A program made the translations under genes and the position numbers. Below, in pieces: positions 31,042-40,758 of a DNA stretch of 64,000 bases. Under the pieces are notes generated by a model. That model was given only the letters and a program-made list of their open reading frames with translations, was not told where the DNA came from and did not search any database. Source of the stretch: Methylophilus sp. 13 (GTDB lineage: Bacteria > Pseudomonadota > Gammaproteobacteria > Burkholderiales > Methylophilaceae); assembly GCF_015354335.1 (NCBI RefSeq), contig NZ_JADKYR010000003.1, forward strand, positions 310,001 to 374,000. The letters run 5' to 3'. Numbering within the stretch: position 1 is the first letter of the stretch; each line of letters opens with the position of its first letter.

Positions 31042-31844
31042 TAACGCGCCCCTCTTAACAAACTGGCATGATATTCAGGCGCCGCATAATGAAAAGGAAC
31101 CGGACCGTCTTTTTCACCATGCACAAATTGATGGATAAACGGCAACTCGGACTGACGCAGCTCATCGGGCGTGCCCTCAGCAGCGACAATGCCGTCGGCG
31201 ACGAAATAGACGTAGTCTGCAAACTGGAACGTCTCTTCAACATCATGCGTGACAATGATAGAGGTTGCCCCCAGCACGTCATTCAGGCTGCGAATGAGGT
31301 CGCAAATAACGGCCATGGAAATCGGATCCAGTCCGGCAAATGGCTCGTCATACATGATAATGCTGGGATCCAGGGCAATCGCGCGCGCCAGTGCAACGCG
31401 TCTGGCCATACCGCCTGACAGCTCTGTAGGCATCAGGGCATGCGCACCCCGCAAACCAACCGCATTCAACTTCATCAGCACCAGGTCACGAATCATGCTT
31501 TCGGGCAAGCTGGTATGCTCGCGCATCGGAAACGCAACATTTTCATACACGGATAAATCGGTGAACAAGGCACCATGTTGAAACAACATGCCCATTTTCC
31601 GGCGCAGTCGATAGATGCCTTCACGATCTTGCTCATGAACGACCTCACCAACCACTTTGACTTGCCCCTTGGTCGGCTTTAACTGCCCACCGATCAAGCG
31701 CAACAAGGTGGTTTTACCGCTGCCACTGCCGCCCATGATGGCAACCACCTTACCTTTGGGAAACGTCATGTTGATGCCTTTATGCAACAATCGGCCTTTG
31801 TAGCCGAAAGACAGGTCTTGAATTTCTACAATTGCGTTCGCCAT
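31041..31844 (-). CDS. mlaF: Phospholipid ABC transporter ATPase MlaF
   Basis: 267 residues with Walker A GGSGSGKTT, signature LSGGMARR, Walker B IIMYDEPFAGLD and the switch histidine in VTHDVEE. It powers the MlaFEDB complex that maintains outer-membrane asymmetry. First gene of a cluster that continues through mlaB, an ABC-2 exporter, ibaG, grxD and murA into hisGDC; no terminator was seen in that stretch. Confidence 0.96.
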   Translation of the reverse strand: MANAIVEIQDLSFGYKGRLLHKGINMTFPKGKVVAIMGGSGSGKTTLLRLIGGQLKPTKGQVKVVGEVVHEQDREGIYRLRRKMGMLFQHGALFTDLSVYENVAFPMREHTSLPESMIRDLVLMKLNAVGLRGAHALMPTELSGGMARRVALARAIALDPSIIMYDEPFAGLDPISMAVICDLIRSLNDVLGATSIIVTHDVEETFQFADYVYFVADGIVAAEGTPDELRQSELPFIHQFVHGEKDGPVPFHYAAPEYHASLLRGAR

Positions 31845-31919
31845 AGGAAGTGGGAGTTGTAAATCGGCTCTTATTCTAAAACAGATTCAAATTGAAAAGA
31901 TGTATGTAAACCTCATAAT

Positions 31920-31950
31920 ACAAAAAGCCTGAAAAACCAGGCTTTTTGTA
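31920..31950 (-). terminator. Terminator after the prepilin gene
   Basis: Perfect 12-bp hairpin ACAAAAAGCCTG/CAGGCTTTTTGT with a 6-base loop. The A/T-rich arms let it work on the minus strand after the prepilin gene, just ahead of mlaF. Confidence 0.88.
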
Positions 31951-31973
31951 TCAGCAATCTGTTGTATTCTACA

Positions 31974-32612
31974 CTAAAAACTCATGCACACTAAGTAGGC
32001 CGTGCCGGGTAGCGGGGCGGCAACACCGGCACTAGGTGTGCCATTTAGGACAACACGCATGGCGCCAGTATTGCCCACACCGTCATCCAGCATGGTATCC
32101 AATTGCGCCGCATAACGCCCTAAAATCGCATCGGAACACATGGCGTGCGCACTGCTAAACGCGCCTGCGGTGACCGCTGTTAAAGCGGTCACGTTGCTGA
32201 CACCCAACTGCCCGCCTTCACTATTGCGCGGCACATATTGCGTACTGGTGGGGTCGGTTGATCCGGTAGCCAAGCCCGCCAATCGCAAGTGTTGCCAGAT
32301 TAAAAATGATTCATCCGTATCCGTGCTTGAATTCCAAGCACCTTGAATCAAGCCATTTTGTGTTTGCCCGTTCGTAGTCGCATTGGTGCCGTTGACATGG
32401 ATATCTGCCGCATGATCATCCCCGGGCAAGACGCGAAAACGGTCTTGATAGCCATAAAAATAAGTGGGGATATTTCTAAAGTCACTGGCGAGACTTTTCA
32501 CCTTGGCGTTGGCAATCAATTCTTGCCCGCGCATCACCCCGGCCAATAGCAACCCGGCGATCACAAGCACAATCGCCAATTCAATCAAAGTAAACCCTTG
32601 TTGTGTTTTCAT
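31974..32612 (-). CDS. Solitary prepilin-like protein
   Basis: 212 residues from MKTQQGFTLIELAIVLVIAG, preceded by the strong ribosome site AGGAGG. The prepilin peptidase site (QQG before FTLIE) has the glutamate at +5 of the mature protein and is followed by a hydrophobic helix. The C-terminal domain has two cysteines that could form a disulfide loop (in AHAMCSDAIL and AYLVCMSF). No pilus or type II secretion genes are adjacent, so whether it is a minor pilin, a pseudopilin or something else cannot be told. It is bounded by terminators on both sides. Confidence 0.85.
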   Translation of the reverse strand: MKTQQGFTLIELAIVLVIAGLLLAGVMRGQELIANAKVKSLASDFRNIPTYFYGYQDRFRVLPGDDHAADIHVNGTNATTNGQTQNGLIQGAWNSSTDTDESFLIWQHLRLAGLATGSTDPTSTQYVPRNSEGGQLGVSNVTALTAVTAGAFSSAHAMCSDAILGRYAAQLDTMLDDGVGNTGAMRVVLNGTPSAGVAAPLPGTAYLVCMSF

Positions 32613-32769
32613 GTTAAATCCTCCTGATAGCTTAAACCTGTTGTTAAAAGCATGACCCAAGACGCATCTGCACCGACGCTATGAATAGCCCGGCACAGCA
32701 ATTACTTTAACATTAATTAAATATATTTAACAAATAAAACACCAGGAATCTGGCAAAAAGAGCAAAGAA

Positions 32770-32799
32770 AACGGGCAGATGTTTACACATCTGCCCGTT
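32770..32799 (-). terminator. Terminator after ccsB
   Basis: Perfect 13-bp stem (32770-32782 with 32787-32799) and a TTAC-length loop, 17 bases after the ccsB stop. The minus strand continues TTTCTTTGCTCTTTTTG, a broken T tract. Confidence 0.8.
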
Positions 32800-32816
32800 G
32801 AAATGACTACTTAAAA

Positions 32817-33959
32817 TTAAAGCGTACCGTAAGAATGCAGCCCGCTTAAGAACATATTCACGCCCAAAAATGCAAACGTTGTCACCAGCAACCCGACCAG
32901 CGCCCACCAGGCCAACATGCTGCCGCGTAAGCCCTTCATGAGACGCAAATGTAGCCAGGCCGCATAATTTAGCCAGACAATCAGCGCCCAGGTTTCTTTA
33001 GGGTCCCATGACCAGTAGCCCCCCCAAGCCTCTGCGGCCCACATTGCCCCTAAAATCGTTGCAATCGTGAAAAATGCAAAACCGACCGCAATCGCTTTAT
33101 ACATCAAATCATCCAGCACATGCGGCGCGGGCAAGCGACTCGCCAGAATGCCCCGCTTTGCCAGCAGGTAAGCCCCGGCGACCATCGCCGCCAGCGAGAA
33201 GGCACCATAGCCTATAAAGTTGGCGGGTACATGAATCTTCATCCAGTAACTTTGCAAGGCAGGCACCAACGGCTGAATCTCGTTGGCATGACGATCAAAG
33301 GTATACCAGAGAATAAAGCCCACCGCGGCATTGATCACCACCAGCACAAAACCACCCAATTGGCGTGTTTTAAACAATTGCTCATAGTGCAAATACAACA
33401 AAGCCGTGATCAGGCAAAACAGGATAAACACTTCGTATAAATTGCTGATCGGAATATGGCCGATATCGGGTGCAATCAGGTAGGACTCATACCAGCGTAC
33501 CATCAGGCCGACAAACCCAAACAAGGTCGCCGTCCACGTCAGGGCCGAGGCCACTTTGGCGGTGAACTCTGATTTTTGGAACATGGCCAGCCAATAGGTC
33601 AGCATGGCCAGTACAAACAGCACATTCATCCACATGATGGCAGACTGGCTGGCCAACAGAAACTTGAGCAAGAAGCGTTGACCACCCTGACTCAAGTCGC
33701 CCTGATAAACGTAGACGCCTATCAGGCTCAGCACAGCCACACCCAAGACCAGGCGGGCAATGGCTGACCAGCGCCAGCCCAAATAACTAAACACCGCAAC
33801 TGCCCCAAACAGAAAGCTGACCTCGTAAATATCCATGAAGCCTGCATAGCGCTGATACGAAAACACCGCACCCGCCAGCAACAGAATGGCATAGACCCAA
33901 TCAAACTTGCTTAACGACTGCCAGAAAGATACTGGCTTGGATAACGTTGACGTATTCAT
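32817..33959 (-). CDS. ccsB: System II cytochrome c biogenesis protein CcsB/CcsA type
   Basis: 380-residue membrane protein with about eight to ten hydrophobic segments and the haem-handling WWD motif in WGGYWSWDPKETWALIVW. Histidines near TFDRHANEIQP and KIHVPANFIGYG are candidates for the axial ligands. With ResB it moves haem to the periplasm and attaches it to CxxCH apocytochromes such as petC and the cytochrome c4 encoded nearby. Naming varies (CcsA, CcsB, ResC). Confidence 0.93.
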   Translation of the reverse strand: MNTSTLSKPVSFWQSLSKFDWVYAILLLAGAVFSYQRYAGFMDIYEVSFLFGAVAVFSYLGWRWSAIARLVLGVAVLSLIGVYVYQGDLSQGGQRFLLKFLLASQSAIMWMNVLFVLAMLTYWLAMFQKSEFTAKVASALTWTATLFGFVGLMVRWYESYLIAPDIGHIPISNLYEVFILFCLITALLYLHYEQLFKTRQLGGFVLVVINAAVGFILWYTFDRHANEIQPLVPALQSYWMKIHVPANFIGYGAFSLAAMVAGAYLLAKRGILASRLPAPHVLDDLMYKAIAVGFAFFTIATILGAMWAAEAWGGYWSWDPKETWALIVWLNYAAWLHLRLMKGLRGSMLAWWALVGLLVTTFAFLGVNMFLSGLHSYGTL

Positions 33960-33983
33960 CTTATTCCCCGATTCAATAACGCA

Positions 33984-35954
33984 TTATGCTGAAGGTGCTT
34001 GCAACAGCGTTGAAAGTTGCTGGCGCGCACGCGCAAAATCCTGATCCAAGTCCATATTTTTACGGTTAGACGACATGGCCACCAGGACTTCGTGCTGTGC
34101 AGGTTTGATCAATAACCACAAGCGACGTTCCTTAATATAGAACATGGCAAAAATACCCAGTACCAACATCACCGAACCCAGATATACCCAATTCTGCCCA
34201 GGCGAGCGCGTCAGTTGGAAACCACTGGCTTGTTTCAGCGTGTAATTCTTGAGCTGAAAATAATACGGCGTGCCATAAAAGAATAAGTCATTCATGGCAT
34301 TCAGGCTATCCTGTATAAAGATGGCGCTGGTCTGATCCTCTGCGATAGGCTGCAAGTGACGTTGTGCACGGCTCATTTGATACGCCTGCATCGCTGCACG
34401 GTTCAACAATTTGAGATAAGTTTGTGCCGCTTGCTCGCGTTGGTCTTTGGGCACAGCGCTTTCAATAATGCGTGATAACTCACTGTAGCCGCCACGCTTG
34501 AAGGTCATTAGCAATTGCTGCAAGCTTTGCTCAAACTGCGCTCGTAATGTGGGGTTATTACCTGGCATTTGCGCGGCCACCTGCTGCGCGATCGCCTGAA
34601 TCGACTTGTCATCGCGCAAGGTTTGGCGCAATCGCATAAAACCGGTGATTTCCATGTCGTCATCTGCGGGAATGCGCAAGTACTTGAAGTCCTCCTGCAC
34701 GGTCTCACGCATGCCAGAGACGAAATAAGCGCGGCCATCCAGCATCAGAGGCTGCATGTAATTGACATACTCACGTGCCTGGCCACTGGCATTGCGCAAT
34801 TTGAACGTGGTGTTTGGACCCACATTGTGCGGCTTACCTTTACCATCCGCCGACAAATTCAGGATATTAAACTGGCGAAACTCATTGAATTCGACGGTCA
34901 GCTTTTGCGCGCCGTCACCGAGCGAGCCTTTTTGCAAGATCACGCCATCCACATCAAAGCCATCCTGCTGGTTAGCGGCCAAATCCCAGAGTTTGAATTT
35001 GAGCTGTGAGCCACCATCCTGAAAGTCAGATTGGTAAATCGCAATCCCTTTGTAAATAAAAGGATGATTCACTCTGACCGTCGCCTCAATCGGTTGCTTC
35101 AGGTCTGAATCAGTGATGAGGATATCGCTTTCAAACGATTTCGGCATCCCGGTCGGGTAATGCTCGATACGAAAGTCCTTGAGCATGACCGTAAAAGGTA
35201 ATTCTTGGACCAGATAGCCATCACGCACCCGTAAGAAAGACACGTTATCCCGTTCGCCTTCCGGCAAGGTCATATTGGCGCGGAATGAAAGGTTGCCCAC
35301 CCCCAGCCGACTCTCAGGCGGCACCTGGCGTGAAGGAATATCGCGCGTCTCAACCTTTTTGTAACCCAGCAATTCCTGAATCTTGAACGGCAAATTGCCA
35401 TCGAGCAGGCCACCAAAACAAATCACCACAATCGCGGCATGCGTAAAGATATAGCCCAAGCGCTGATGCGTCCCCAATTTGGCCGCAATCAGCACATCGC
35501 CATTAATTTGTGGCGTGGCCTTAAAAGTGTAACGCTCTGCCGTCAACCAGGCGGACAACTGTGACTGTAAGGCGGTTGCTGCCGAAGCCGTCGTCAGGCT
35601 GGCCTGATGCTCAAATAAACGTAAGGATTTTTCAGTGGCATGCTCTTTATAGGTTTTCCATTCCTTGAGCATGAGCGGTGTATTCCGCAGCACGCACAAG
35701 GTAGTTGAAATCACCAAAAACAGTAAAATCACCAAAAACCACGCCGCATGATAGACATCCAGCAACCCCAGCAATTCGAACAATTCAAACCAGAATTGAC
35801 CGAACTTGACGATGTAATTGGTATAGGGCTCATTCTGCTTGAGTACGGTACCAATAATCGACGCAACGCCCAACAGCGTTAACAAGCTCACGGCAAAACG
35901 CATGGAACTCAGTAACTCATAAACACGCCGGGAAAATGAAGCTGGAGATTTCAA
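33984..35954 (-). CDS. resB: System II cytochrome c biogenesis protein ResB
   Basis: 656 residues: membrane segments near residues 18-35, 65-85 and 165-185, a large periplasmic region, and a last membrane span near 590-610 (NWVYLGSVMLVLGIFAMFYI). It contains the ResB signature SMRFAVSLLTLLGVASIIGTV and the DFRIEHYPTGMPKSFESDI stretch. It forms the haem synthetase complex with CcsB, 24 bases downstream. Confidence 0.94.
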   Translation of the reverse strand: MKSPASFSRRVYELLSSMRFAVSLLTLLGVASIIGTVLKQNEPYTNYIVKFGQFWFELFELLGLLDVYHAAWFLVILLFLVISTTLCVLRNTPLMLKEWKTYKEHATEKSLRLFEHQASLTTASAATALQSQLSAWLTAERYTFKATPQINGDVLIAAKLGTHQRLGYIFTHAAIVVICFGGLLDGNLPFKIQELLGYKKVETRDIPSRQVPPESRLGVGNLSFRANMTLPEGERDNVSFLRVRDGYLVQELPFTVMLKDFRIEHYPTGMPKSFESDILITDSDLKQPIEATVRVNHPFIYKGIAIYQSDFQDGGSQLKFKLWDLAANQQDGFDVDGVILQKGSLGDGAQKLTVEFNEFRQFNILNLSADGKGKPHNVGPNTTFKLRNASGQAREYVNYMQPLMLDGRAYFVSGMRETVQEDFKYLRIPADDDMEITGFMRLRQTLRDDKSIQAIAQQVAAQMPGNNPTLRAQFEQSLQQLLMTFKRGGYSELSRIIESAVPKDQREQAAQTYLKLLNRAAMQAYQMSRAQRHLQPIAEDQTSAIFIQDSLNAMNDLFFYGTPYYFQLKNYTLKQASGFQLTRSPGQNWVYLGSVMLVLGIFAMFYIKERRLWLLIKPAQHEVLVAMSSNRKNMDLDQDFARARQQLSTLLQAPSA

Positions 35955-36066
35955 ATCGTTCTCGTCAAAAGATGGATAAGTTTGGTTGCTGGTCAGTCAC
36001 GGTCTTAACGCAAGGCCCGCTGTTGTGGACGACACAAAACTGCAAAGGTTGCATACGGCTACAGTA

Positions 36067-36092
36067 AAAAAGGTGGCCAAAGCCACCTTTTT
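36067..36092 (-). terminator. Terminator after the cytochrome c4 gene
   Basis: AAAAAGGTGGC/GCCACCTTTTT, 11-bp stem with 4-base loop, 15 bases after the stop of the dihaem cytochrome gene; ends in a T run on the minus strand. Confidence 0.9.
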
Positions 36093-36106
36093 CGAGCAGT
36101 CAAAAA

Positions 36107-36733
36107 TTAACGCAAGCCTTGGATATAGTCTGCAACAGCCTGCATCTCGGCATCGCTCATTTTACCGGCGATGGTCATCATCATTGGTGCATTGGCGCGC
36201 TCACCAGTGCGGAAAGTACGCAGTTGCTGCAAGGTGTAATCTGCATGCTGCCCGGCCAAGCGCGGAAACTGCTTGGGCAATCCGGCACCCGTCGCGCCAT
36301 GGCAAGCTGCACAGGCAGGCACTTGCGTTGCAGCAATCCCGCCGCGATAGATCTTCTCGCCCAGTGAGCCTTTACCATTGCTTTTCGCCTTGTTCAGCTT
36401 GATGCTTTGGGAAGAAAAGTATTTTGCCAGGCCTTCCATGTCTTCCTGGCTTAAGGCACCGGCCATGCCGGACATCACTGCGTTGGCACGCGTGCCTTCC
36501 TTAAAGTTAGTCAACTGCTTGACCAGATACTCAGGATGCTGACCCGCCAACTTGGGGTTGGTCGTAATCACACTGTTACCATCTGCGCCATGACAAGCCG
36601 CACAGACGTTCTGCACGATTTTCTCAGGGCCATTGACCGCTGGCGCCGCCGCAGGGGCCGCTTCCTCAGCAAAAACAGGCTGCAAGCCAGTTGCCAGCAA
36701 TAAAAACAATCCCGCTTTAAAACTCTTTAACAT
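36107..36733 (-). CDS. Dihaem cytochrome c4
   Basis: 208 residues from MLKSFKAGLFLLLATG, with signal peptide to about FAEE. Two class I cytochrome domains, each with CAACH (44-48 and 141-145) and methionine ligand candidates (NAVMSGMAGAL; NAPMMMTIAGKM). Periplasmic electron carrier between bc1 and terminal oxidases in related bacteria. An upstream extension of 28 codons has no signal-peptide logic and is rejected. It is divergent from engB. Confidence 0.95.
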   Translation of the reverse strand: MLKSFKAGLFLLLATGLQPVFAEEAAPAAAPAVNGPEKIVQNVCAACHGADGNSVITTNPKLAGQHPEYLVKQLTNFKEGTRANAVMSGMAGALSQEDMEGLAKYFSSQSIKLNKAKSNGKGSLGEKIYRGGIAATQVPACAACHGATGAGLPKQFPRLAGQHADYTLQQLRTFRTGERANAPMMMTIAGKMSDAEMQAVADYIQGLR

Positions 36734-36843
36734 ATCTGAATGCCCCAACGTTTTTATTCTGCAGCATTTTATCAAACAAAGCCTGTTCGTGATAGCATGC
36801 AAGCCTGAATAGTCCACAAATCTTGAGTCAGCTCAACGCCATC

Positions 36844-37479
36844 ATGCCTGTTTTCCAAAATGCCAGCTTTCACCTCTCTGCACACCACCTGCGGGACTTG
36901 CCCCCAGCCAGTGGCATTGAAGTAGCATTTGCCGGCCGGTCTAACGCCGGAAAATCGAGCGCGCTGAACACTTTGGCCAACCACAACCGGCTCGCGTTTG
37001 TGAGCAAGCAACCAGGCCGCACACAGCTGATTAACTTTTTCACCCTGGGCGATGACAAGCACCTGGTTGACCTGCCTGGCTACGGTTACGCCAAGGTGCC
37101 TGAAGCCATGCGCATGCATTGGCAAAACGTGCTGTCCCGCTACCTGAGCGAACGCAGCAGCCTGGCCGGCCTGGTACTGGTCATGGATAGCCGTCACCCA
37201 CTCACACCACTAGACCGGCAAATGCTGGACTGGTTCTGTCCCAGCGGCAAACCGGTGCACGTACTGCTGACTAAAAGCGACAAATTGTCGCGAAGCGAAT
37301 CTACCATCACCTTAGGTAAAGTCCGCAAAGAGCTCCAAGCCAACTGGGGAAATGCCATCTCCGTGCAACTCTTTTCCAGCCTGAAAAAGCAAGGGGTTGA
37401 TGAAGCAGAAAAAGTGCTGGGCGAATGGTTCTTCGGTGGTGACACCCAAACGGAAGCGGTGGCGCCAGCCAGCGAATAA
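36844..37479 (+). CDS. engB: Ribosome biogenesis GTPase EngB (YsxC)
   Basis: TrmE-Era-EngA-EngB-septin family GTPase needed for large-subunit assembly. 211 residues from the [14 protein letters not shown]; a TTG seven codons earlier is possible. G1 [13 protein letters not shown]3 [11 protein letters not shown]4 TKSDKL are all present. It is followed at once by its terminator and is divergent from cytochrome c4. Confidence 0.96.
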   Translation: MPVFQNASFHLSAHHLRDLPPASGIEVAFAGRSNAGKSSALNTLANHNRLAFVSKQPGRTQLINFFTLGDDKHLVDLPGYGYAKVPEAMRMHWQNVLSRYLSERSSLAGLVLVMDSRHPLTPLDRQMLDWFCPSGKPVHVLLTKSDKLSRSESTITLGKVRKELQANWGNAISVQLFSSLKKQGVDEAEKVLGEWFFGGDTQTEAVAPASE

Positions 37480-37507
37480 AAAAGGCAGACGCACAGTCTG
37501 CCTTTTT
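37478..37507. terminator. Bidirectional terminator between engB and trmB
   Basis: AAAAAGGCAGAC/GTCTGCCTTTTT hairpin with a 5-base loop, starting at the engB stop codon and ending 9 bases from the trmB stop. The A/T arms suit both convergent genes. Confidence 0.9.
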
Positions 37508-37515
37508 AGTGGACC

Positions 37516-38226
37516 TTAAACGCGCCTAAACACCAAATCCCACACCCCGTGTCCCAACTTGAGACCCCGGTTTTCAAACTTGGTGAGCGGACGGTAGGCC
37601 GGTTTCTCGGCATAATCTGCCGCAGTATTCTGCAACTGTGGCTCTGCGCGCAATACCTCAAGTACCCACTCGGCATACTCCTGCCAGTCAGTCGCCACAT
37701 GAATGTAAGCGCCCGCTTTCAATTTTGAGCACAACAGTTTTACAAACTCAGCCTGGATCAATCGACGTTTGTGATGACGTTTTTTGTGCCAGGGATCGGG
37801 AAAGAAAATGTGTACGCCATCCAGCGAACCGTCTGCCAACATCTGCTGTAACACCTCAACCGCATCATGCTGAATAATACGGATATTCTGGATATCCCCC
37901 TCCTGCATCAACTTGAGCAGACTCCCCACGCCTGGAGTATGTACCTCGACTGCCAGAAAGTCATAGTCAGGCAAGGTTTGTGCAATCTTTGCCGTCGCAT
38001 CCCCCATGCCAAAGCCGATCTCAAGGATTTTTTTGCTCTCGCTACGCGCGAATGCCTGATTCAGATCGAGCGGCTGCGCTGCATACTCGATCCCGAATTG
38101 CGGCCAGGCCGTTTGTAATGCGCGCTCCTGGCCCTTGGTCAAGCGGCCCTGACGCAGCACAAAACTGCGGATACGGCGTTGATAAGGCGCTTCGTCAATC
38201 GGGAGGGTTTGGTCTAATTCACTCAT
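37516..38226 (-). CDS. trmB: tRNA (guanine-N7)-methyltransferase
   Basis: Methylates G46 of tRNA, 236 residues from [14 protein letters not shown]-binding motif [10 protein letters not shown], later [20 protein letters not shown] and the [10 protein letters not shown] stretch are typical of TrmB. The promoter -10 TATAAT is only 7 bases before this ATG, so the mRNA may be leaderless; further upstream starts would lie within or before the promoter. Confidence 0.95.
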   Translation of the reverse strand: MSELDQTLPIDEAPYQRRIRSFVLRQGRLTKGQERALQTAWPQFGIEYAAQPLDLNQAFARSESKKILEIGFGMGDATAKIAQTLPDYDFLAVEVHTPGVGSLLKLMQEGDIQNIRIIQHDAVEVLQQMLADGSLDGVHIFFPDPWHKKRHHKRRLIQAEFVKLLCSKLKAGAYIHVATDWQEYAEWVLEVLRAEPQLQNTAADYAEKPAYRPLTKFENRGLKLGHGVWDLVFRRV

Positions 38227-38233
38227 GGGGCGC

Positions 38234-38239
38234 ATTATA
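38234..38239 (-). promoter_or_regulatory. -10 box close to the trmB start
   Basis: Perfect TATAAT on the minus strand followed by GCGCCCC and then the trmB ATG. Initiation 6-7 bases downstream of the box would fall on or one base before the start codon. No good -35 box is visible at 16-18 bases. Confidence 0.55.
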
Positions 38240-38399
38240 CTTGAGAGGCATGCTTTTGATTTTGTGATTTTTACGGTCTGCGCTTTCAGCTTCATTGCAA
38301 CCACTCGCGAGTACAACAATGTGTCAATCAAGGTTGCATTCACTCAAGCGCAACCATGGCTGATTCAAGCAGACACGGCCGCCATCGACCGGCCTAAAC

Positions 38400-39569
38400 T
38401 TAAAGCTGATGCCGCTTATCCCCTTGCAAAAAGCCCAGCAATGGCAACGAGATCCCTTTACTCAAAGCCAATACCTTGAATAATTCACCCATCTCCGCCG
38501 GTGACAACAGCTTTTGCACCGCAGCCACCTGCGGCAAATAATGGGCACTGTCTTCGGGATTGATCTGCTGTAGCAATTGCAGAATGCCGCAATTGATCAA
38601 AAACTGGGCTTGATTGGTGTATCCCGCGCAATCGAGTCCATGTGCCAATGCCGTTTCGGCCATGGCGGTAAAATCGACGTGGGCGGTGATGTCTTGCAAG
38701 CCGGGATACCGCAAGGGATCATCATGCGCATAGTGCTGATAATGACACATCAGTGTGCCCTGGTTGCGCTGCGGGTGATAGTACTCGCGGGCACTGAAGC
38801 CGTAATCAGGCAGCAAGATCAATCCTTGCTGCAACATCGCGGCGAGACTGGCGATCAATCCTTGTGCTGCAGGATTGATTTCGGTGAGATACCCTTCTGG
38901 CAACTGAGCGGCGTCGATGTGTGCGACGTCTGCTTCATTTTGCAAAGGGCGCGTTTGCCATACAAAACCATGTTCATAGCCAACCCCGCGCTCCAGCCAG
39001 CGGCCGCCATGCCACTCCACCAGCTGTACCGGGATTGCATCCAGCACTTCATTGCCAATCACCACGCCCGTGAATTGCTCAGGCAAACGATCCAGCCATT
39101 GCACCCGTGCATAAAGTTCGGCTGGCAAGCCTGCCTGCAAGCTTTCTTGCTGGCGCATCCGTAAGTTGGCACTTACCTCAAGGATGTAGTAGTGTGGGTG
39201 CAGCTGGTGCTGGGTATGCAGCGCCCGCAGCAAGCCTTGCGCCAATCTGCCGGTGCCTGCACCGAGCTCCAAAATAGCCCCCCCGGTTTCTAACAACACT
39301 GGAGCAAGCTGGTTGGCGATGGCGCGCGCAAAAAGTGGCGAAATCTGCGGGGCGGTCACAAAATCGCCGCCTATACCGAACTTATTGCCGCCGCCGCTGT
39401 AATATCCGAGGTGTGGCGTATACAAGGCTTGCTGCATGTAATCCGCAAAGGAAATCCAGCCGCCTTGTTGCTCAATATGCGCTTTGATCTGTTGGTGCAG
39501 GGCGTCGCTGTGCGCCTGCATCAGCGCATCCGGCACAGGCAAGCGGGAAGAAGTGGGTTGAACAGTCAT
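38400..39569 (-). CDS. SAM-dependent methyltransferase, MidA/NDUFAF7 family
   Basis: 389 residues with the glycine-rich SAM site ILELGAGTGRLAQGLL (about 98-112) and the family stretches GYYSGGGNKFGIGGDFVTAP and GVVIGNEVLDAIPVQL. The mitochondrial relative NDUFAF7 methylates an arginine on a complex I subunit; the bacterial target is unknown. Divergent from the pteridine reductase gene. Confidence 0.9.
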   Translation of the reverse strand: MTVQPTSSRLPVPDALMQAHSDALHQQIKAHIEQQGGWISFADYMQQALYTPHLGYYSGGGNKFGIGGDFVTAPQISPLFARAIANQLAPVLLETGGAILELGAGTGRLAQGLLRALHTQHQLHPHYYILEVSANLRMRQQESLQAGLPAELYARVQWLDRLPEQFTGVVIGNEVLDAIPVQLVEWHGGRWLERGVGYEHGFVWQTRPLQNEADVAHIDAAQLPEGYLTEINPAAQGLIASLAAMLQQGLILLPDYGFSAREYYHPQRNQGTLMCHYQHYAHDDPLRYPGLQDITAHVDFTAMAETALAHGLDCAGYTNQAQFLINCGILQLLQQINPEDSAHYLPQVAAVQKLLSPAEMGELFKVLALSKGISLPLLGFLQGDKRHQL

Positions 39570-39609
39570 TCAATCATTATAATGTGAGCCGTTTAGAAAA
39601 GAGTACAAC

Positions 39610-40362
39610 GTGAAATTCAGCCCTAACAATAAAGTGGTATTGATTACTGGCGGTGCCAAACGGGTAGGCGCCGCCATCACCCGCGCCTTGCACCAGCAAG
39701 GGGCCAATGTGATGTTGCACTACCACACCAGTCAGCGAGAAGCCGAAACACTGCAAGCAGAGCTCAACCAGACGCGTGCCGACAGTGTAGCGATCATGCA
39801 GGCCAACCTACTGCAAACGGCAGATTTACCCAAACTGATCCAAGCCACCTTGCAACAATTCGGCCGACTCGATGCACTGATCAACAACGCTTCCAGCTAT
39901 TATGCGACACCCCTCGGTGGCATTAGCGAAGCACAATGGGACGAACTCACCGGCAGCAACCTTAAAGCGCCCTTATTTTTAAGCCAGGCCGCCGCCGATG
40001 CCCTGTTCGCCAGCCGGGGATGCATCGTCAACATCACGGACATGCACATAGAGCGCCCGAAAAAGCATTACATCGTTTACAGTGCCGCCAAAGCCGGTCT
40101 GGTCAACCTGACCAAATCGCTGGCGCAGGAGTTGGCGCCCAATGTACGCGTCAATGCGGTCGCACCTGGGCCAGTATTGTGGCCAGAAGACCATCAGGAG
40201 TTTGATGAAATCTACCGGCAACAGGTCGTCAACCAGACCCTGCTTAAGCGCACAGGCGAACCGGAAGATATTGCCAAGGCGGTCAAGTTTCTGGTGTATG
40301 ACGCGCCGTTTATCACCGGCCATGTGCTGGCCGTGGATGGCGGCCGCCATTTAAGTATGTAA
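39610..40362 (+). CDS. Pteridine reductase-like short-chain dehydrogenase
   Basis: 250 residues, GTG start at 39610. Rossmann glycine motif TGGAKRVGAAI, NNAS, catalytic Tyr-Lys in YSAAKAGL and the NAVAPGPVLWP loop. The TGGAKR (basic residue for NADPH) and overall pattern match pteridine/dihydrofolate reductases such as FolM/PTR1, which reduce dihydromonapterin or dihydrobiopterin. A TATAAT box for this gene lies in the 40-base divergent gap at about 39577. Confidence 0.88.
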   Translation: MKFSPNNKVVLITGGAKRVGAAITRALHQQGANVMLHYHTSQREAETLQAELNQTRADSVAIMQANLLQTADLPKLIQATLQQFGRLDALINNASSYYATPLGGISEAQWDELTGSNLKAPLFLSQAAADALFASRGCIVNITDMHIERPKKHYIVYSAAKAGLVNLTKSLAQELAPNVRVNAVAPGPVLWPEDHQEFDEIYRQQVVNQTLLKRTGEPEDIAKAVKFLVYDAPFITGHVLAVDGGRHLSM

Positions 40363-40369
40363 CTCAGCG

Positions 40370-40690
40370 ATGCGGATTAAAGAGCAGACCATCACTATCC
40401 ATGCTGCTGCACCCCCCAAACCCCAATTGGGTGCAGCCTGCAATGGCTGTGGTGTCTGTTGTGCGGCCGAGCCCTGCCCGGTGAGTCTGACCCTGCTCTG
40501 GCCGCATCAAACCCCGTGCCGCGCCCTGATCTGGAGTGAAGTTGAAAAACGTTATTTTTGCGGCATGGTCAGTGCGCCGGCGCAATTTTTAAGCTGGCTA
40601 CCGACCGGGCTCAACCGGGCGGCCAGCCGATTATTCAGACGCTGGATTGCTGCAGATACGCGATGCGATGCAGATGTTACGCTGGAATAA
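40370..40690 (+). CDS. Small cysteine-cluster protein, YkgJ-like
   Basis: 106 residues with a dense cysteine motif CNGCGVCCAAEPCP and a further Cys in YFCGM, typical of the YkgJ/UPF0153 family thought to bind zinc or an iron-sulfur cluster. No function is established. It starts 8 bases after the reductase stop and is probably cotranscribed with it. Confidence 0.75.
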   Translation: MRIKEQTITIHAAAPPKPQLGAACNGCGVCCAAEPCPVSLTLLWPHQTPCRALIWSEVEKRYFCGMVSAPAQFLSWLPTGLNRAASRLFRRWIAADTRCDADVTLE

Positions 40691-40744
40691 ACAAAATCAC
40701 CTCAAATAATCAAACACTTACCATTTTTACGCCCGGCTTTCCGC

Positions 40745-40750
40745 TATAAT
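40745..40750 (+). promoter_or_regulatory. -10 box close to the ttcA start
   Basis: TATAAT followed by GCGCGCCT and then the ttcA ATG, the same arrangement as before trmB. Predicted start of transcription is 0-2 bases before the codon. -35 not convincing. Confidence 0.55.
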
Positions 40751-40758
40751 GCGCGCCT

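Noticed and set aside
36023-36037. TTGTG/CACAA hairpin with GACGA loop upstream of resB
   Set aside because: It contains ACGA like a guanidine-II hairpin, but is single, has a weak stem, is on the opposite strand to resB, and no guanidine gene is near.
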